Numbered from the stretch's first letter, positions 8,819 to 18,286 are shown. The stretch: 64,000 nucleotides of DNA from an uncultured Lachnospiraceae bacterium (GCA_947631685.1 CANRMI010000001.1:1-64000); one strand, 5' to 3'. Notes: generated from the letters alone by a model not told the origin. Numbers and translations are program-made.

Positions 8819-9583
8819 ATGGGAAGACAGAAAGAAAGAAAATTTCATCAGGTAAATAATGCCGGAACCGCTTTAATAACCGCCATTGTAGTGGTGGCGT
8901 TCGTGACGATTCTGGCTACCACCATTCTCTATGTGGCGGGCAGAAACTACTATGTCAAAGTGACCGATCTGCGTACCAAAGCCAGCTTTTATGAGGCGGA
9001 GACCGGCCTAGAAGAAATCAAGGCGGCTCTGGCTGTGGAAGTGAGCAAGGCCAGCAAAGTGGCTTATCAGTATGTCATGGAGCATCATGCAGGCATGGAT
9101 GAAGCCGCTCTGGAGGCGACCTTTAATGAAAAATTTTTTGAGGCGTTGCTGGCGAACTGGGACACTTCGGTGCGCGCCAAGGTGGGGTTGAATGAGGCTG
9201 ATCCCATTACGGACGGCAATTATCTTGCTTATATCCAAAGCTGTACCGAGGCGTTATATAATGTGGGAGGTAATTCCATAAAGCTCATCGGGGATGGGAG
9301 CCATTCTCTGGGGCGGATCGTGTGGGATACCACCATGGACGCGACAGGAACTACTGTAAAGAATAATTACGCGACTCTTTATGGCGTTCATCTGGAATAT
9401 ACCAGTACGGAGGGATATACCACCATCATTTCCACGGATTTTGTGATATTTCCTCCCGACATTAACTGGACCTTTGAAGAAGAGGCGCCAGATGGGGCAT
9501 CCCCCTCGCCGGAGCCTCCTTCGGAAGTAAAAGAAGTGGATTTGACTCAGTGTGTACAGTATTCCAACTGGGTAAAGGAATAA
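8819..9583 (+). CDS. PilX-like minor pilin component
   Basis: 254 residues with an N-terminal hydrophobic helix (about residues 18-40, GTALITAIVVVAFVTILATT) but without the usual Glu5 prepilin box; the pattern NNAGTAL fits the PilX/GspK-like group that often departs from it. FYEAETGLEEIKAAL after the helix is a typical PilX segment. The C-terminal region ends in Pro/Ser/Glu-rich sequence. GAGGAA precedes the ATG. Role as a tip-complex minor pilin is inferred from context and N-terminus. Confidence 0.68.
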   Translation: MGRQKERKFHQVNNAGTALITAIVVVAFVTILATTILYVAGRNYYVKVTDLRTKASFYEAETGLEEIKAALAVEVSKASKVAYQYVMEHHAGMDEAALEATFNEKFFEALLANWDTSVRAKVGLNEADPITDGNYLAYIQSCTEALYNVGGNSIKLIGDGSHSLGRIVWDTTMDATGTTVKNNYATLYGVHLEYTSTEGYTTIISTDFVIFPPDINWTFEEEAPDGASPSPEPPSEVKEVDLTQCVQYSNWVKE

Positions 9584-9593
9584 GGTGATGTGT

Positions 9594-10133
9594 ATGAAAA
9601 GGACGGCTCGAAAGGACAATCGGGGCTTGTCGCTGGTAGAATTGATTATTGTCATGGCAATCATGGCTGTGCTGACCGGCGCGGTGAGCATCGGAGTCAG
9701 TCTGGTTACCAATAAGGCAGTGGACAAATGCGCTACCCAGCTAAAGGCTTCCATTCAGAGTGCCCGGGTTACCACCATGGGAAAATTCCAGACTTATCTG
9801 GAGATTTATATGACCGGGGACGGATTGTGTATCAATGAGGTGGTAACTACCGTCAATCCGGACGGTACCAGGACGGAATCCACAAAGCAGGTAATAACAG
9901 GGGACAGCAGCATTACCGTCAGGTATCAGTTAAATGACGGAGGCTGGCAGACTTTAGGAGATGCTTCGAATCCTTTGAAACTGGAATTTGACCGTAGCAG
10001 CGGAGCCTTGAAACCTTTTCCTACGGGTGGATCCTTTGCGGGAAAGTATTGTGTGGCAATCGAAATCAGCAAGGGAAGCAGAATAAAAACTTTGAAACTG
10101 GCATATTTGACCGGCAAAGTAACAATGGAATGA
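9594..10133 (+). CDS. GspH/FimT-like minor pilin
   Basis: About 179 residues. A basic leader with DNRG is followed by LSLVELIIVMAIMAVLTGAV, a canonical prepilin signal with Glu5. The length and following beta-rich domain fit the GspH/FimT pseudopilin group that forms part of the initiation complex. Three close starts exist (GTG 9585, ATG 9588, ATG 9594); I prefer 9594, 8 bases after AAGG, though 9588 is possible. The stop of the previous gene overlaps this ribosome site, implying translational coupling. Confidence 0.75.
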   Translation: MKRTARKDNRGLSLVELIIVMAIMAVLTGAVSIGVSLVTNKAVDKCATQLKASIQSARVTTMGKFQTYLEIYMTGDGLCINEVVTTVNPDGTRTESTKQVITGDSSITVRYQLNDGGWQTLGDASNPLKLEFDRSSGALKPFPTGGSFAGKYCVAIEISKGSRIKTLKLAYLTGKVTME

Positions 10134-10152
10134 TGGCCGGAGAGGAGGAGTT

Positions 10153-12603
10153 ATGAACTGGTTTGCAAAAATGGTGCACAGTATGTATGGTGACCGGGAA
10201 AAGCGGAATAACCGCGGAATGACCTTGGTGGAACTGGTCTGCGCCGTTGCGATCTTCAGCCTGGTGGCTACGGCAGCGGGCGGAGTGCTGGTAGTCAGCG
10301 CAAGGAACTACACCCGCGGGACTACGGAGGCGGAACTGCAGCAGGCGGCCCAGCTGGCAGTCAATCAGATCGAGGATCTGATTATTGACGCCGTCGCGGC
10401 TCCGGGCAGCAGCACCCATTTACTCCGCATTGAAAAGGACAGTGTCCTCTACGAGGTTTATCAGGACAGTGCCAACCGGCAGCTTCTTTACCGGGAATAT
10501 ACGGTGACGCCCACCGGTGTGATGCCGGCGTCAGAATCCCAGCTTTTGGCGGACAATGTAGATGTTTTCAATGTGGACATCAGCCAGTATTCCACAAACG
10601 GGAATGTACTGCTGCATCTGGAACTCTCCAATCAGGACAGGAGCTACGCGGCAGATTTTACCATAACCTCCCGCAACGGCCGGAACGTGACCGGTAATTC
10701 GGCTTTTGCCGCTTCTATCAGTACAGTATCCGAATTGGTGCTGGAGCCCAATGAGGACTATGAGGTTTCCGCTTCTGTGGAAGGCAATTTAATGAGTGAC
10801 GCGGTGAACTGGACCGTGACGGGCAATACCAGTGCGCTCACCACCGTTACGCCTATAGAGGACGGAAAGTACAATATTCATATCGGTCAGGATGAAATGG
10901 CCGAAACGGTTATCTTTACAGTGTCCACCCAGGAAATGAACGGTGTAACGCCCTATGCTTTTGCGGCAATCCAGGTGCATATCCGCCGTGTCCACAGTGT
11001 AAGCGTTACCGGGGAGCATGTGGGAAGCAGATACACTCTGACAGCCAGTGTAGGAGGAACCAATTTAGAGCCCTTACCAGGAGTGCCCAAAGACGGGGCA
11101 ACGGGTTATGTTTCTCCTTATGATATTAAGTGGGAGTATTTTCTGACGGATTATGCAGGCAATATTTTATCCGAGGATCCTAAGCTTACAGGCAAGGTAT
11201 CCAATATCGTGGAAAGCGGTCTGGTGACAGAGTTCGATGTAACCGGAGTGGATGATTATAATCTGCTTGTAAGAGCGACGGCTCTGCATCCGGATGGCAC
11301 GAATAGGACCGGTACGGATTACGGCGATGTTTACGGCGATTGGACGATGAAATGGATCATTACGGGCAGTGAATGGGCCAGAAACGGAGATTCTCCCATG
11401 TTCCTGCCGGATTTGAGCGACGATTATCTGTTGACGGAATCCGATGGCAGGCAGTTTCTGAGGAACAGGGCGGTCATTGGCTTAAAGTGGTGGCTTGACG
11501 GCGGTTTTGGTGAGTGGCGTTATTTAGGTGAACAGTCAAACCAGGGCACATATGGGGAGATGCAGGATACCGATTCCGGTATAAAGGCTCGCTTTAAAAC
11601 CGGCGATCCTCGGTATTTGTATGCGACTCTGGACCATAATCACAGGAACATTGCTTACAGTACTCCCTATTTTACAGGAAATTTTGTTACCAATTATGGT
11701 GTCAGCAGAATAAAGCTGGAAATGGATATAGGAGGCCTGGCGACGGCGGTAGGTATCTTTAATATCAAAGACGTTGCCATTCAGTACCGCAATTCCCAGT
11801 CAGAGGACTGGAGCGCGGCAGTGGGCGGTGTTCAGAAGATTTATGTGACGCCCCAGGATAACATGGACATTTATACCACTTATTTTAAACTGATTGACGG
11901 CTGGGAGGTTACCAATACGGACTATGAACTCTTTAACCGTTATGTAGGGGTTATCGAGGACAATCCCGGATATGATAGTGACAAGGGATATGATCTGACT
12001 TTTGTAACAAGTGCTGCTTCCTATTACAATGGATTGGGAAGTGCCAGCCGAAACCAGTATAAATTAAATGATGAAGTTGTCAGTACAAAGCAGGCGGACG
12101 GCAGTTGTACGGTATCTGTGCAGATTTCACAGACGGAAAAGGATGTTCTCTGCGACATGGGCGTGGTGGTTAAGGAGATATATGAGTACAACCCTTGGTT
12201 TATCAATACGGATTCCAGATATTGGGAAAGTGGGTTGACAGATTCCGGTTTATATGCGCCGACTGTTCCTGACTTTCATGAAGGTTTTCCAATCACCAGA
12301 AATATAAATGGAGATTTATCAGCTGTTGAAAAAGGGTATACAGAAAAAATCGACGGCTGCGACGGTATTCTGGAGTACCATTTTGTACCGGCCAACGTAG
12401 TGCTGTCTGATGGCAGGAAGCTGGACTGCATGTACTGCCCCGATTTAAGCGAACTGGGCGGCAGAACCTGCTATTACATGAACAATACTTCCCGTTATAA
12501 TATAGCGAGCTCTTCTTCCGCAGCTTATCAGGAATTACAGGGCGGCAGCTGGGTGACGGTATATAATCTGACCAAAGGAGCAGATGGTATCTGGCGTAAC
12601 TAA
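10153..12603 (+). CDS. Giant PilW-like minor pilin, candidate pilus-tip adhesin
   Basis: 816 residues, about three to four times the usual minor pilin. The leader NNRG and mature MTLVELVCAVAIFSLVAT form a normal prepilin signal, followed by a helix with AELQQAAQLAVNQIEDLI typical of PilW/GspJ proteins. Residues about 170-370 look like beta-sandwich or Ig-like repeats (repeated V-x-V-T-G-x strands); the remainder is aromatic-rich and unfamiliar. Size and final position suggest a tip-located adhesin or sensor carried on the pilus, which is inference. A terminator follows, closing the operon. Confidence 0.75.
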   Translation: MNWFAKMVHSMYGDREKRNNRGMTLVELVCAVAIFSLVATAAGGVLVVSARNYTRGTTEAELQQAAQLAVNQIEDLIIDAVAAPGSSTHLLRIEKDSVLYEVYQDSANRQLLYREYTVTPTGVMPASESQLLADNVDVFNVDISQYSTNGNVLLHLELSNQDRSYAADFTITSRNGRNVTGNSAFAASISTVSELVLEPNEDYEVSASVEGNLMSDAVNWTVTGNTSALTTVTPIEDGKYNIHIGQDEMAETVIFTVSTQEMNGVTPYAFAAIQVHIRRVHSVSVTGEHVGSRYTLTASVGGTNLEPLPGVPKDGATGYVSPYDIKWEYFLTDYAGNILSEDPKLTGKVSNIVESGLVTEFDVTGVDDYNLLVRATALHPDGTNRTGTDYGDVYGDWTMKWIITGSEWARNGDSPMFLPDLSDDYLLTESDGRQFLRNRAVIGLKWWLDGGFGEWRYLGEQSNQGTYGEMQDTDSGIKARFKTGDPRYLYATLDHNHRNIAYSTPYFTGNFVTNYGVSRIKLEMDIGGLATAVGIFNIKDVAIQYRNSQSEDWSAAVGGVQKIYVTPQDNMDIYTTYFKLIDGWEVTNTDYELFNRYVGVIEDNPGYDSDKGYDLTFVTSAASYYNGLGSASRNQYKLNDEVVSTKQADGSCTVSVQISQTEKDVLCDMGVVVKEIYEYNPWFINTDSRYWESGLTDSGLYAPTVPDFHEGFPITRNINGDLSAVEKGYTEKIDGCDGILEYHFVPANVVLSDGRKLDCMYCPDLSELGGRTCYYMNNTSRYNIASSSSAAYQELQGGSWVTVYNLTKGADGIWRN

Positions 12604-12617
12604 ACAGCGGTTTTTAA

Positions 12618-12666
12618 GAGGGTGTCCCAAAAGTCATTTGACATGACCGGCGGGATGCCCTCTTTT
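12618..12666 (+). terminator. Rho-independent terminator of the pilus operon
   Basis: GAGGGTGTCCC (12618-12628) pairs over 11 bases with GGGATGCCCTC (12652-12662), allowing two G-U pairs, and is followed by TTTT. The 23-base loop is long. It ends the pilus operon 17 bases after the stop. The GGGTGTCCCAAAAGTCA text also resembles transposon ends, but no transposase is adjacent. Confidence 0.6.
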
Positions 12667-12733
12667 GATTTGCAGGCTGCCTTTGACATCCGGATTTATC
12701 AAAAATTCGTTTAAAAAAGTTTTCTAAATAAGG

Positions 12734-12762
12734 TTGACTTTTTTCTTTTTCTCTTATACAAT
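12734..12762 (+). promoter_or_regulatory. Strong sigma-70 promoter before the Rpn-type gene
   Basis: TTGACT (12734-12739), a 17-base pyrimidine-rich spacer, then TACAAT (12757-12762). Both hexamers match 5 of 6. The predicted start near 12769 gives a 5' leader of about 140 bases before the ATG at 12908, in which I see no strong structure. Confidence 0.65.
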
Positions 12763-12907
12763 ATTATCATTCAGAGTAATCGACAAAGCGTGTACATGGC
12801 ATGCGGCGCGTTTCTGCGCATTCCGGCATTTCTGCCACTTTACTCAGTGAATTTACAGTGGCGGAAGCCGTACCCGGAGAGGGGCTCCGTCTGTTTAAGG
12901 AGGCTCC

Positions 12908-13849
12908 ATGGGGAAATATGACAATATGATATATCGCTATTTAAGCGATACCAGGCGTTTTGCCGACCTGTTTAATGGGATCTGGTTTCGGGGAAGAGGA
13001 GTGATCCATCCCGAGGATCTGCAGGAGGGTTCCGAAAAGTATACGGAGGAGCAGAACAAGTCTCATTTTCGGGATTTGAAGAAGCGATTTGTCGATGGGA
13101 GGACGCTGCGGATCCTGGCTGTGGAGAATCAGAATCTGACTGATTATACCATGCCCATACGTTGTATGAACTATGATGTACAAGAGTATCGCAGACAGGT
13201 TGCCGCCCTATGCAGTAAAAATTGGGCTCAGGACAGCCTGGCTACGCCTGCGGAGAGGTTTTGCGGACTCAAAAAGTCTGACAGGCTGGCACCGGTCTAC
13301 ACCATTTGCCTTTATCATGGGGAAGATGACTGGGACGGTCCCCGCAGTTTAAAGGATATGCTGAACCTGCCGGAAGGAAGGGATGCGTTTTCCCGATATA
13401 TTTTGGATTACCCCATGCACCTATACTGCGTCAATGAGATACAAGACGTGTCGGTGTTTCATACAGAGTTAAAAGAGTTCTTAGCGGCACTGCGTTATAG
13501 GCGGGACAAAGAAAAGCTTCGGCAGCTGATAAGGGAAAATAAGGCATACCACCATCTGGATCGAGATACGGCCGAGGCCCTTACAGTATTTCTGGATATG
13601 AGCGGGAAACTGCAAAAAAGCTTTGAGTCTCAAACAGAAGAAAAGGAGGAATACAATATGTGCCAAGCGTTGGAAGAATTGACAGCGGAAGCGATAGAAA
13701 CCGGGATGAAAGAGGGAATGGAGAAAGGAGTCTTTCAGACTCTCTGCAACTTGGTGAGGGACGGTCTGTTACCTTGGAAAGAAGCGGCAAAGAGGAGCGG
13801 GATGCCAGAGGAAGAGTTTTTGCTGCGCATGGAGGGCGAGCCCCAATAA
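12908..13849 (+). CDS. Rpn family / PD-(D/E)XK nuclease-like putative transposase
   Basis: 313 residues with the overall plan of the Rpn/transposase_31-like proteins abundant in Lachnospiraceae: an N-terminal segment with RFADLFNGIWF, a central nuclease-like fold (RTLRILAVENQN, about residues 60-75, then YTICLYHGEDDWDGP), and a C-terminal helical tail ending in repeats of the GMKEGMEKGV type followed by an HTH-like end. These proteins are linked to RecA-independent recombination; the function here is unproved. AGGAGG lies 4 bases before the ATG and there is a strong private promoter. It stands alone between the pilus operon and topA. Confidence 0.75.
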   Translation: MGKYDNMIYRYLSDTRRFADLFNGIWFRGRGVIHPEDLQEGSEKYTEEQNKSHFRDLKKRFVDGRTLRILAVENQNLTDYTMPIRCMNYDVQEYRRQVAALCSKNWAQDSLATPAERFCGLKKSDRLAPVYTICLYHGEDDWDGPRSLKDMLNLPEGRDAFSRYILDYPMHLYCVNEIQDVSVFHTELKEFLAALRYRRDKEKLRQLIRENKAYHHLDRDTAEALTVFLDMSGKLQKSFESQTEEKEEYNMCQALEELTAEAIETGMKEGMEKGVFQTLCNLVRDGLLPWKEAAKRSGMPEEEFLLRMEGEPQ

Positions 13850-13896
13850 TAATCCGAATTTTGTCAGTGGTTCGGTTTTCTGTTGTATTTCCCGAT

Positions 13897-14016
13897 GATG
13901 ACTGGTTTCTTTGGCAGACCGTTGGAGCACGTTGGCACTTAACGAGGTGTTGTCGAGTTTAGTGCCATTACGTGCGGAGCCGAGCGAAAGCGCGTCTGAC
14001 GGGGAAACCAGTCATC
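13897..14016. repeat. Long imperfect palindrome / structured intergenic element
   Basis: A perfect 13-base inverted repeat GATGACTGGTTTC (13897-13909) and GAAACCAGTCATC (14004-14016) encloses a second hairpin: GCACGTTGGCACT near 13928-13940 against AGTGCCATTACGTGC at 13961-13975. A small GAGCGAAAGCGC hairpin follows the inner stem. The nested design suggests either a folded RNA or an interspersed repeat of this genome. The 11-mer GTGCCATTACG recurs at 18354-18364 in another intergenic gap. No known RNA family was recognised. Confidence 0.5.
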
Positions 14017-14080
14017 GCGGAGCATCCTTGTAAGACAGACGTGAGCAATCCCCGCATTTGTAAACTTTTTGTAAATATAC

Positions 14081-14109
14081 TTGCGCGCCCCGTTTTTTTG
14101 GTGTATAGT
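14081..14109 (+). promoter_or_regulatory. topA promoter
   Basis: TTGCGC (14081-14086), 17 bases, TATAGT (14104-14109). The start would lie about 33 bases before the topA ATG. The rest of the 13850-14148 gap holds the palindromic element listed separately. Confidence 0.55.
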
Positions 14110-14148
14110 GATAGCCGATTATTTTAAAACCAAATCGGGGGAATTAAT

Positions 14149-16221
14149 ATGGCAAAGTATCTTGTAATCGTGGAATCACCTGCAAAGGTCAAAACCATTA
14201 AGAAGTTTTTGGGCTCCAGTTACGAAGTGGCAGCCAGCAACGGCCATGTCAGGGATTTACCCAAGAGCACTCTGGGGATTGATGTAGAGCACGAATATGA
14301 GCCGAAATATATTACAATAAGGGGAAAAGGGGATATCCTAGCGAATCTGCGCAAGGAAGTAAAAAAGGCGGAAAAGATTTATCTGGCGACCGACCCTGAC
14401 CGGGAAGGGGAGGCTATTTCCTGGCATCTTTACCATGCCCTGCATCTGGGGGAAAAGAAGACGTACCGGATCACCTTTAACGAGATCACCAAGAACGCGG
14501 TAAAGGAATCTTTAAAAAACGCGCGGGAGATAGATATGGACCTGGTGGATGCCCAGCAGGCCAGACGGTGTCTGGACCGTATGGTGGGCTACCGGATTTC
14601 CCCGCTTTTATGGGCGAAGGTCAAGAGAGGCCTCTCCGCCGGACGGGTACAGTCCGTGGCTCTGCGGATCATCTGCGACAGAGAAGAAGAGATCAACGCG
14701 TTTATTCCTGAGGAATATTGGACGCTGGAAGCGGTATTTTCCGTAAAAGGCGAGAAAAAGCCCCTGACCGCGAAATTTTACGGGGGACCGGAAGGCAAGG
14801 AAACGATCGCTTCCAAAGAGGAAGTGGAAGCCATTAAAGCCCGCCTGGAAAAAGCCCAATACAAGGTGTCGGAAGTGAAAAAGGGAGAACGGGTGAAGAA
14901 GGCACCCCTGCCTTTTACCACGTCCACTTTGCAGCAGGAGGCCAGCAAACAGCTGAATTTCTCTACGCAGAAAACCATGCGGCTGGCTCAGCAGCTCTAT
15001 GAAGGCGTGGAAGTAAAGGGAGAGGGCACCATCGGCCTGATCACATATCTGCGTACCGATTCCACCCGTGTATCGGAAGAAGCGGAAAGCGCAGCGGCCG
15101 AATATATTACGGAAGTATTTGGAAAAGAGTACGCCGGAGAGGGTACGGAGAAAAAGAGCGGCAGAAAGATTCAGGATGCCCACGAAGCCATTCGCCCTAC
15201 ACGGATTTCGCTTACGCCCGCGGAGCTCAAGGATGAGCTGCCCAGGGATTTATTCAGACTTTACCAGCTTATCTGGAAGCGTTTTACGGCCAGCCGTATG
15301 CAGGCGGCCCGCTATGAAACCACTTCCGTTAAGATCACGGCAGCGGGCTACAGTTTTTCGGTATCCGCCTCCCGTCCTGTATTTGACGGTTTTATGAGCG
15401 TATATAGGGAGGAAGAAGAGGAGAAAGAAGAAAACAACCGGATGGCGGGGGTTTTGGATAAGAATACGGAGCTTTCCTTTGAACATTTTGATGAAAAGCA
15501 GCATTTCACCCAGCCGCCCGCGCATTACACGGAGGCTTCTCTGGTGCGGGCGTTGGAGGAACTGGGCATCGGGCGGCCCAGCACCTATGCCCCTACCATT
15601 ACCACGATCCTGGCAAGGCGCTATGTGGTAAAGGAAAATAAGAATCTCTATGTGACGGAGCTGGGAGAGGTTGTAAACAACATGATGAAGGACGCGTTTC
15701 CCAGTATTGTGGACGTGAATTTTACTGCTAACCTGGAGGCGCTTTTAGACGGTGTGGAAGAGGGAAAGGTAAAGTGGAAGACCGTAGTTTCCAATTTCTA
15801 CCCGGATCTGGATGAAGCGGTGACTTTAGCGGAAAAAGAATTGGCGGCAGTGAAGATCGCTGATGAGGAATCGGACGAGATATGCGAGAACTGCGGCAGG
15901 CGCATGGTGATCAAATATGGGCCCCACGGCAGATTCTTGGCCTGTCCCGGATTTCCTGAGTGCCGCAATACCAAGCCTTATTTTGAGAAGATTGGGATTG
16001 CCTGTCCCTTGTGCGGCGCGGATATTGTATTAAAGAAAACGAAGAAAGGCCGTAAATATTACGGATGCATACGGAATCCCGAATGTGATTTCATGGTATG
16101 GCAGAAGCCTTCCGAAATCCGGTGCGAAAAATGCGGCTCCCTGATGCTGGAAAAAGGCAATAAGCTGGTCTGCTCCAACGAGCAGTGCGGATATGTCATG
16201 ACGAAAGCACAAAAAGAGTAA
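14149..16221 (+). CDS. topA: DNA topoisomerase I
   Basis: Type IA topoisomerase of 690 residues that relaxes negative supercoils. The TOPRIM domain opens the protein (Glu9 in VIVESPAK; Asp82, Asp84 and Glu86 in TDPDREGEAISWH). The active-site tyrosine is Tyr300 in LITYLRTDSTR. The C-terminus has three four-cysteine zinc ribbons (starting about residues 577, 618 and 660). GGGGGAA precedes the ATG. In Bacillus topA is upstream of codY with trmFO, xerC and hslVU between; here only one unrelated gene lies between. Confidence 0.98.
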   Translation: MAKYLVIVESPAKVKTIKKFLGSSYEVAASNGHVRDLPKSTLGIDVEHEYEPKYITIRGKGDILANLRKEVKKAEKIYLATDPDREGEAISWHLYHALHLGEKKTYRITFNEITKNAVKESLKNAREIDMDLVDAQQARRCLDRMVGYRISPLLWAKVKRGLSAGRVQSVALRIICDREEEINAFIPEEYWTLEAVFSVKGEKKPLTAKFYGGPEGKETIASKEEVEAIKARLEKAQYKVSEVKKGERVKKAPLPFTTSTLQQEASKQLNFSTQKTMRLAQQLYEGVEVKGEGTIGLITYLRTDSTRVSEEAESAAAEYITEVFGKEYAGEGTEKKSGRKIQDAHEAIRPTRISLTPAELKDELPRDLFRLYQLIWKRFTASRMQAARYETTSVKITAAGYSFSVSASRPVFDGFMSVYREEEEEKEENNRMAGVLDKNTELSFEHFDEKQHFTQPPAHYTEASLVRALEELGIGRPSTYAPTITTILARRYVVKENKNLYVTELGEVVNNMMKDAFPSIVDVNFTANLEALLDGVEEGKVKWKTVVSNFYPDLDEAVTLAEKELAAVKIADEESDEICENCGRRMVIKYGPHGRFLACPGFPECRNTKPYFEKIGIACPLCGADIVLKKTKKGRKYYGCIRNPECDFMVWQKPSEIRCEKCGSLMLEKGNKLVCSNEQCGYVMTKAQKE

Positions 16222-16246
16222 AGGCCGTTGCAAGGAGAACATGTTC

Positions 16247-18286
16247 ATGAAAAAAGCCAAAAAGCTGTTTATTGTGATCATAATGGCAATTTTGGGTATC
16301 TGTGTTTTTCCTCTATGTCTGGTAAGAAAAGATACGGACATCTATCCTGCGTTGAATATTGTCTATGAAAATACGGATGACGCGGGGAGTGAGTTAAAAC
16401 AAACTTTTATGGCACAAACAGGCTATTTGTCTGAAATTGCGTTTGATATAGCATTTCCCGGCGAAAAGCCGGATACGGGCAGCCTGATATTCCGTATCCA
16501 GGAGGAGGGTGAACATCCGAAAGTTCTTATGGAAACGCAGCTTGCTCTGGAAACAGTCAATCATTCGGCTTTTACGTCGGTATCTGTGGATAAATGGCTT
16601 AAGAAAGGAAAACTGTATTCCTACACCATAATACCGCAGGAGGGAACCGAGGCCGCATTTCAGGCTGTTTATACCGTAAGGCCGGAAGATGCTTCGGCCG
16701 GTAATCAGACTCTGTATTTTGATGGCAAAACGATAGCTGGACAGGCGGTTACAAAGTATGTATATGGCTTTCCGCTGAATTGGCGTAATGTCATTTGCCT
16801 GTGGGCGTTTATCGCGATGATCGGTCTGATACTTATTTATATCTTTGCAGACCGGGAGTTCTTGCGTAATAATCAATTGCTGAAAAAGGCGGATACGTTT
16901 TTAAACAAATATCAATATCCCATTCTGCTGCTGGAGTTTGCGGTGATTCTGTTTATGATCATCAGAATATGCAACAATGAGGCTGTGCACTGGGACGAGG
17001 CGTATACATGGCAAATGGTGACAAAAAACACCCTGCCGCAAATGCTGCGGGCTACGGCAGCGGATGTGCATCCGCCCTTGTATTATCTGCTCGTCATGGG
17101 CGCGATGAAGATATTTGGCCAAAAAATCTTTGTGGCCAAAATGGTATCCGTGGCAGGCGCTGCGGCTACTCAAATCTTGGGCATCACCCTGATCCGCAGG
17201 CATTGGGGCGTAAAGGCGGCGTTCCCTTTTCTGCTGGTAACGGGATTGGGCACACAGATGATTTATTACAATGTGGATGTCCGAATGTATTCATGGGTGA
17301 TTTTCTTTGTACTGGCAGCGGGAATATTTGCCTATGAAATCATGCTGTCAGGCAAAACCGTGTGGTGGGCAGCTTTTACGCTTGCGTCACTGGGAGGCGT
17401 ATACACACAATATTTTTCCGTTGTGCCATTGGCAGTCATGTACCTGTTCCTGGCCATTTGGATTGTCACGAAGGATAGAGGACAGTTTAAAAAATGGATT
17501 ATCTGCTGTGTGGCAACCATAGCGGGTTACCTGCCTTGGCTTGCGGCAGTGGTTGACACCCTCAAAAGGGATGCGGGTGGTACGGCAGCGGCGGAAAACG
17601 TGTCTGGGATTCGGGAATTGTGCCAATGGGCATTTGAAAATAACATCAAGTTTTCAACATATATGCCTGCAATACTGTTTCTGGCTGCCTGCTTGTGTTT
17701 TGTGATGGAGTATAGGCGGTTGTCGGATAAGGAGAGGGTATTTCGAGGCTTTACCGGCGTGCTGCTGCCCTTGTCTTATGGCATATGCATGCTGCTGAAT
17801 CTGTTGATAAGTCATTTCTGGGATAACCGTTATCTGGTGGACACACTGTTGTTTGTATGGCTGTTTATGATTATTTGTTTATCCAGGCAGAATTTTGCGA
17901 CTTGGTGCATCAGTATGATTTGGCTGGGTATTATGTCATTGTCTTCTTATACAATAATGCAGGCAACAGAACTGAACACCGTTCCCTGGATTCAACAGGC
18001 CAAGCAGCTATTGGAACAGGTTCAGGGAGAGGAAAAGATAATTTACACCTATCCTACATATGAAGTGCTGTATCAGTACTACGTTCCGGACGCAGAGTTT
18101 ATCTGGTATGAGGACGTCGATTTTTCTGATTGGAAGAATGGCGAATGTTATGCGATTACTTGGGGGGGCAATGATTTTTCCTGGCAGCTGTACCAAGAGG
18201 GGATTCTTCAGAAAGAAATTATTGGGAGTATGCGTTTGGAGGAAGGGATTACTGCGGAATTATGGAAGCTGACCTACAAAGAATAA
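16247..18286 (+). CDS. GT39-like (dolichol/undecaprenyl-phosphate sugar) membrane glycosyltransferase
   Basis: About 679 residues with an N-terminal anchor, an extracytoplasmic domain (about 30-185) and some ten membrane segments from about 190 onward. The first loop after the second membrane block has HWDEAYTW and then DVHPPLYYLL, the acidic pair and HPP signature of GT39/ArnT-like enzymes that move a sugar from a lipid carrier to a protein or glycan. The N-terminal extra domain is unusual. The ATG at 16247 is preferred over 16241 because AAGGAG is 9 bases upstream. It replaces the recombinase/protease genes usual between topA and codY. Substrate unknown. Confidence 0.75.
   Translation: MKKAKKLFIVIIMAILGICVFPLCLVRKDTDIYPALNIVYENTDDAGSELKQTFMAQTGYLSEIAFDIAFPGEKPDTGSLIFRIQEEGEHPKVLMETQLALETVNHSAFTSVSVDKWLKKGKLYSYTIIPQEGTEAAFQAVYTVRPEDASAGNQTLYFDGKTIAGQAVTKYVYGFPLNWRNVICLWAFIAMIGLILIYIFADREFLRNNQLLKKADTFLNKYQYPILLLEFAVILFMIIRICNNEAVHWDEAYTWQMVTKNTLPQMLRATAADVHPPLYYLLVMGAMKIFGQKIFVAKMVSVAGAAATQILGITLIRRHWGVKAAFPFLLVTGLGTQMIYYNVDVRMYSWVIFFVLAAGIFAYEIMLSGKTVWWAAFTLASLGGVYTQYFSVVPLAVMYLFLAIWIVTKDRGQFKKWIICCVATIAGYLPWLAAVVDTLKRDAGGTAAAENVSGIRELCQWAFENNIKFSTYMPAILFLAACLCFVMEYRRLSDKERVFRGFTGVLLPLSYGICMLLNLLISHFWDNRYLVDTLLFVWLFMIICLSRQNFATWCISMIWLGIMSLSSYTIMQATELNTVPWIQQAKQLLEQVQGEEKIIYTYPTYEVLYQYYVPDAEFIWYEDVDFSDWKNGECYAITWGGNDFSWQLYQEGILQKEIIGSMRLEEGITAELWKLTYKE

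Noticed and set aside
12618..12666. Possible transposon end (GGGTGTCCCAAAAGTCA)
   Set aside because: No transposase or matching second end nearby; the hairpin and T-run fit a terminator better.
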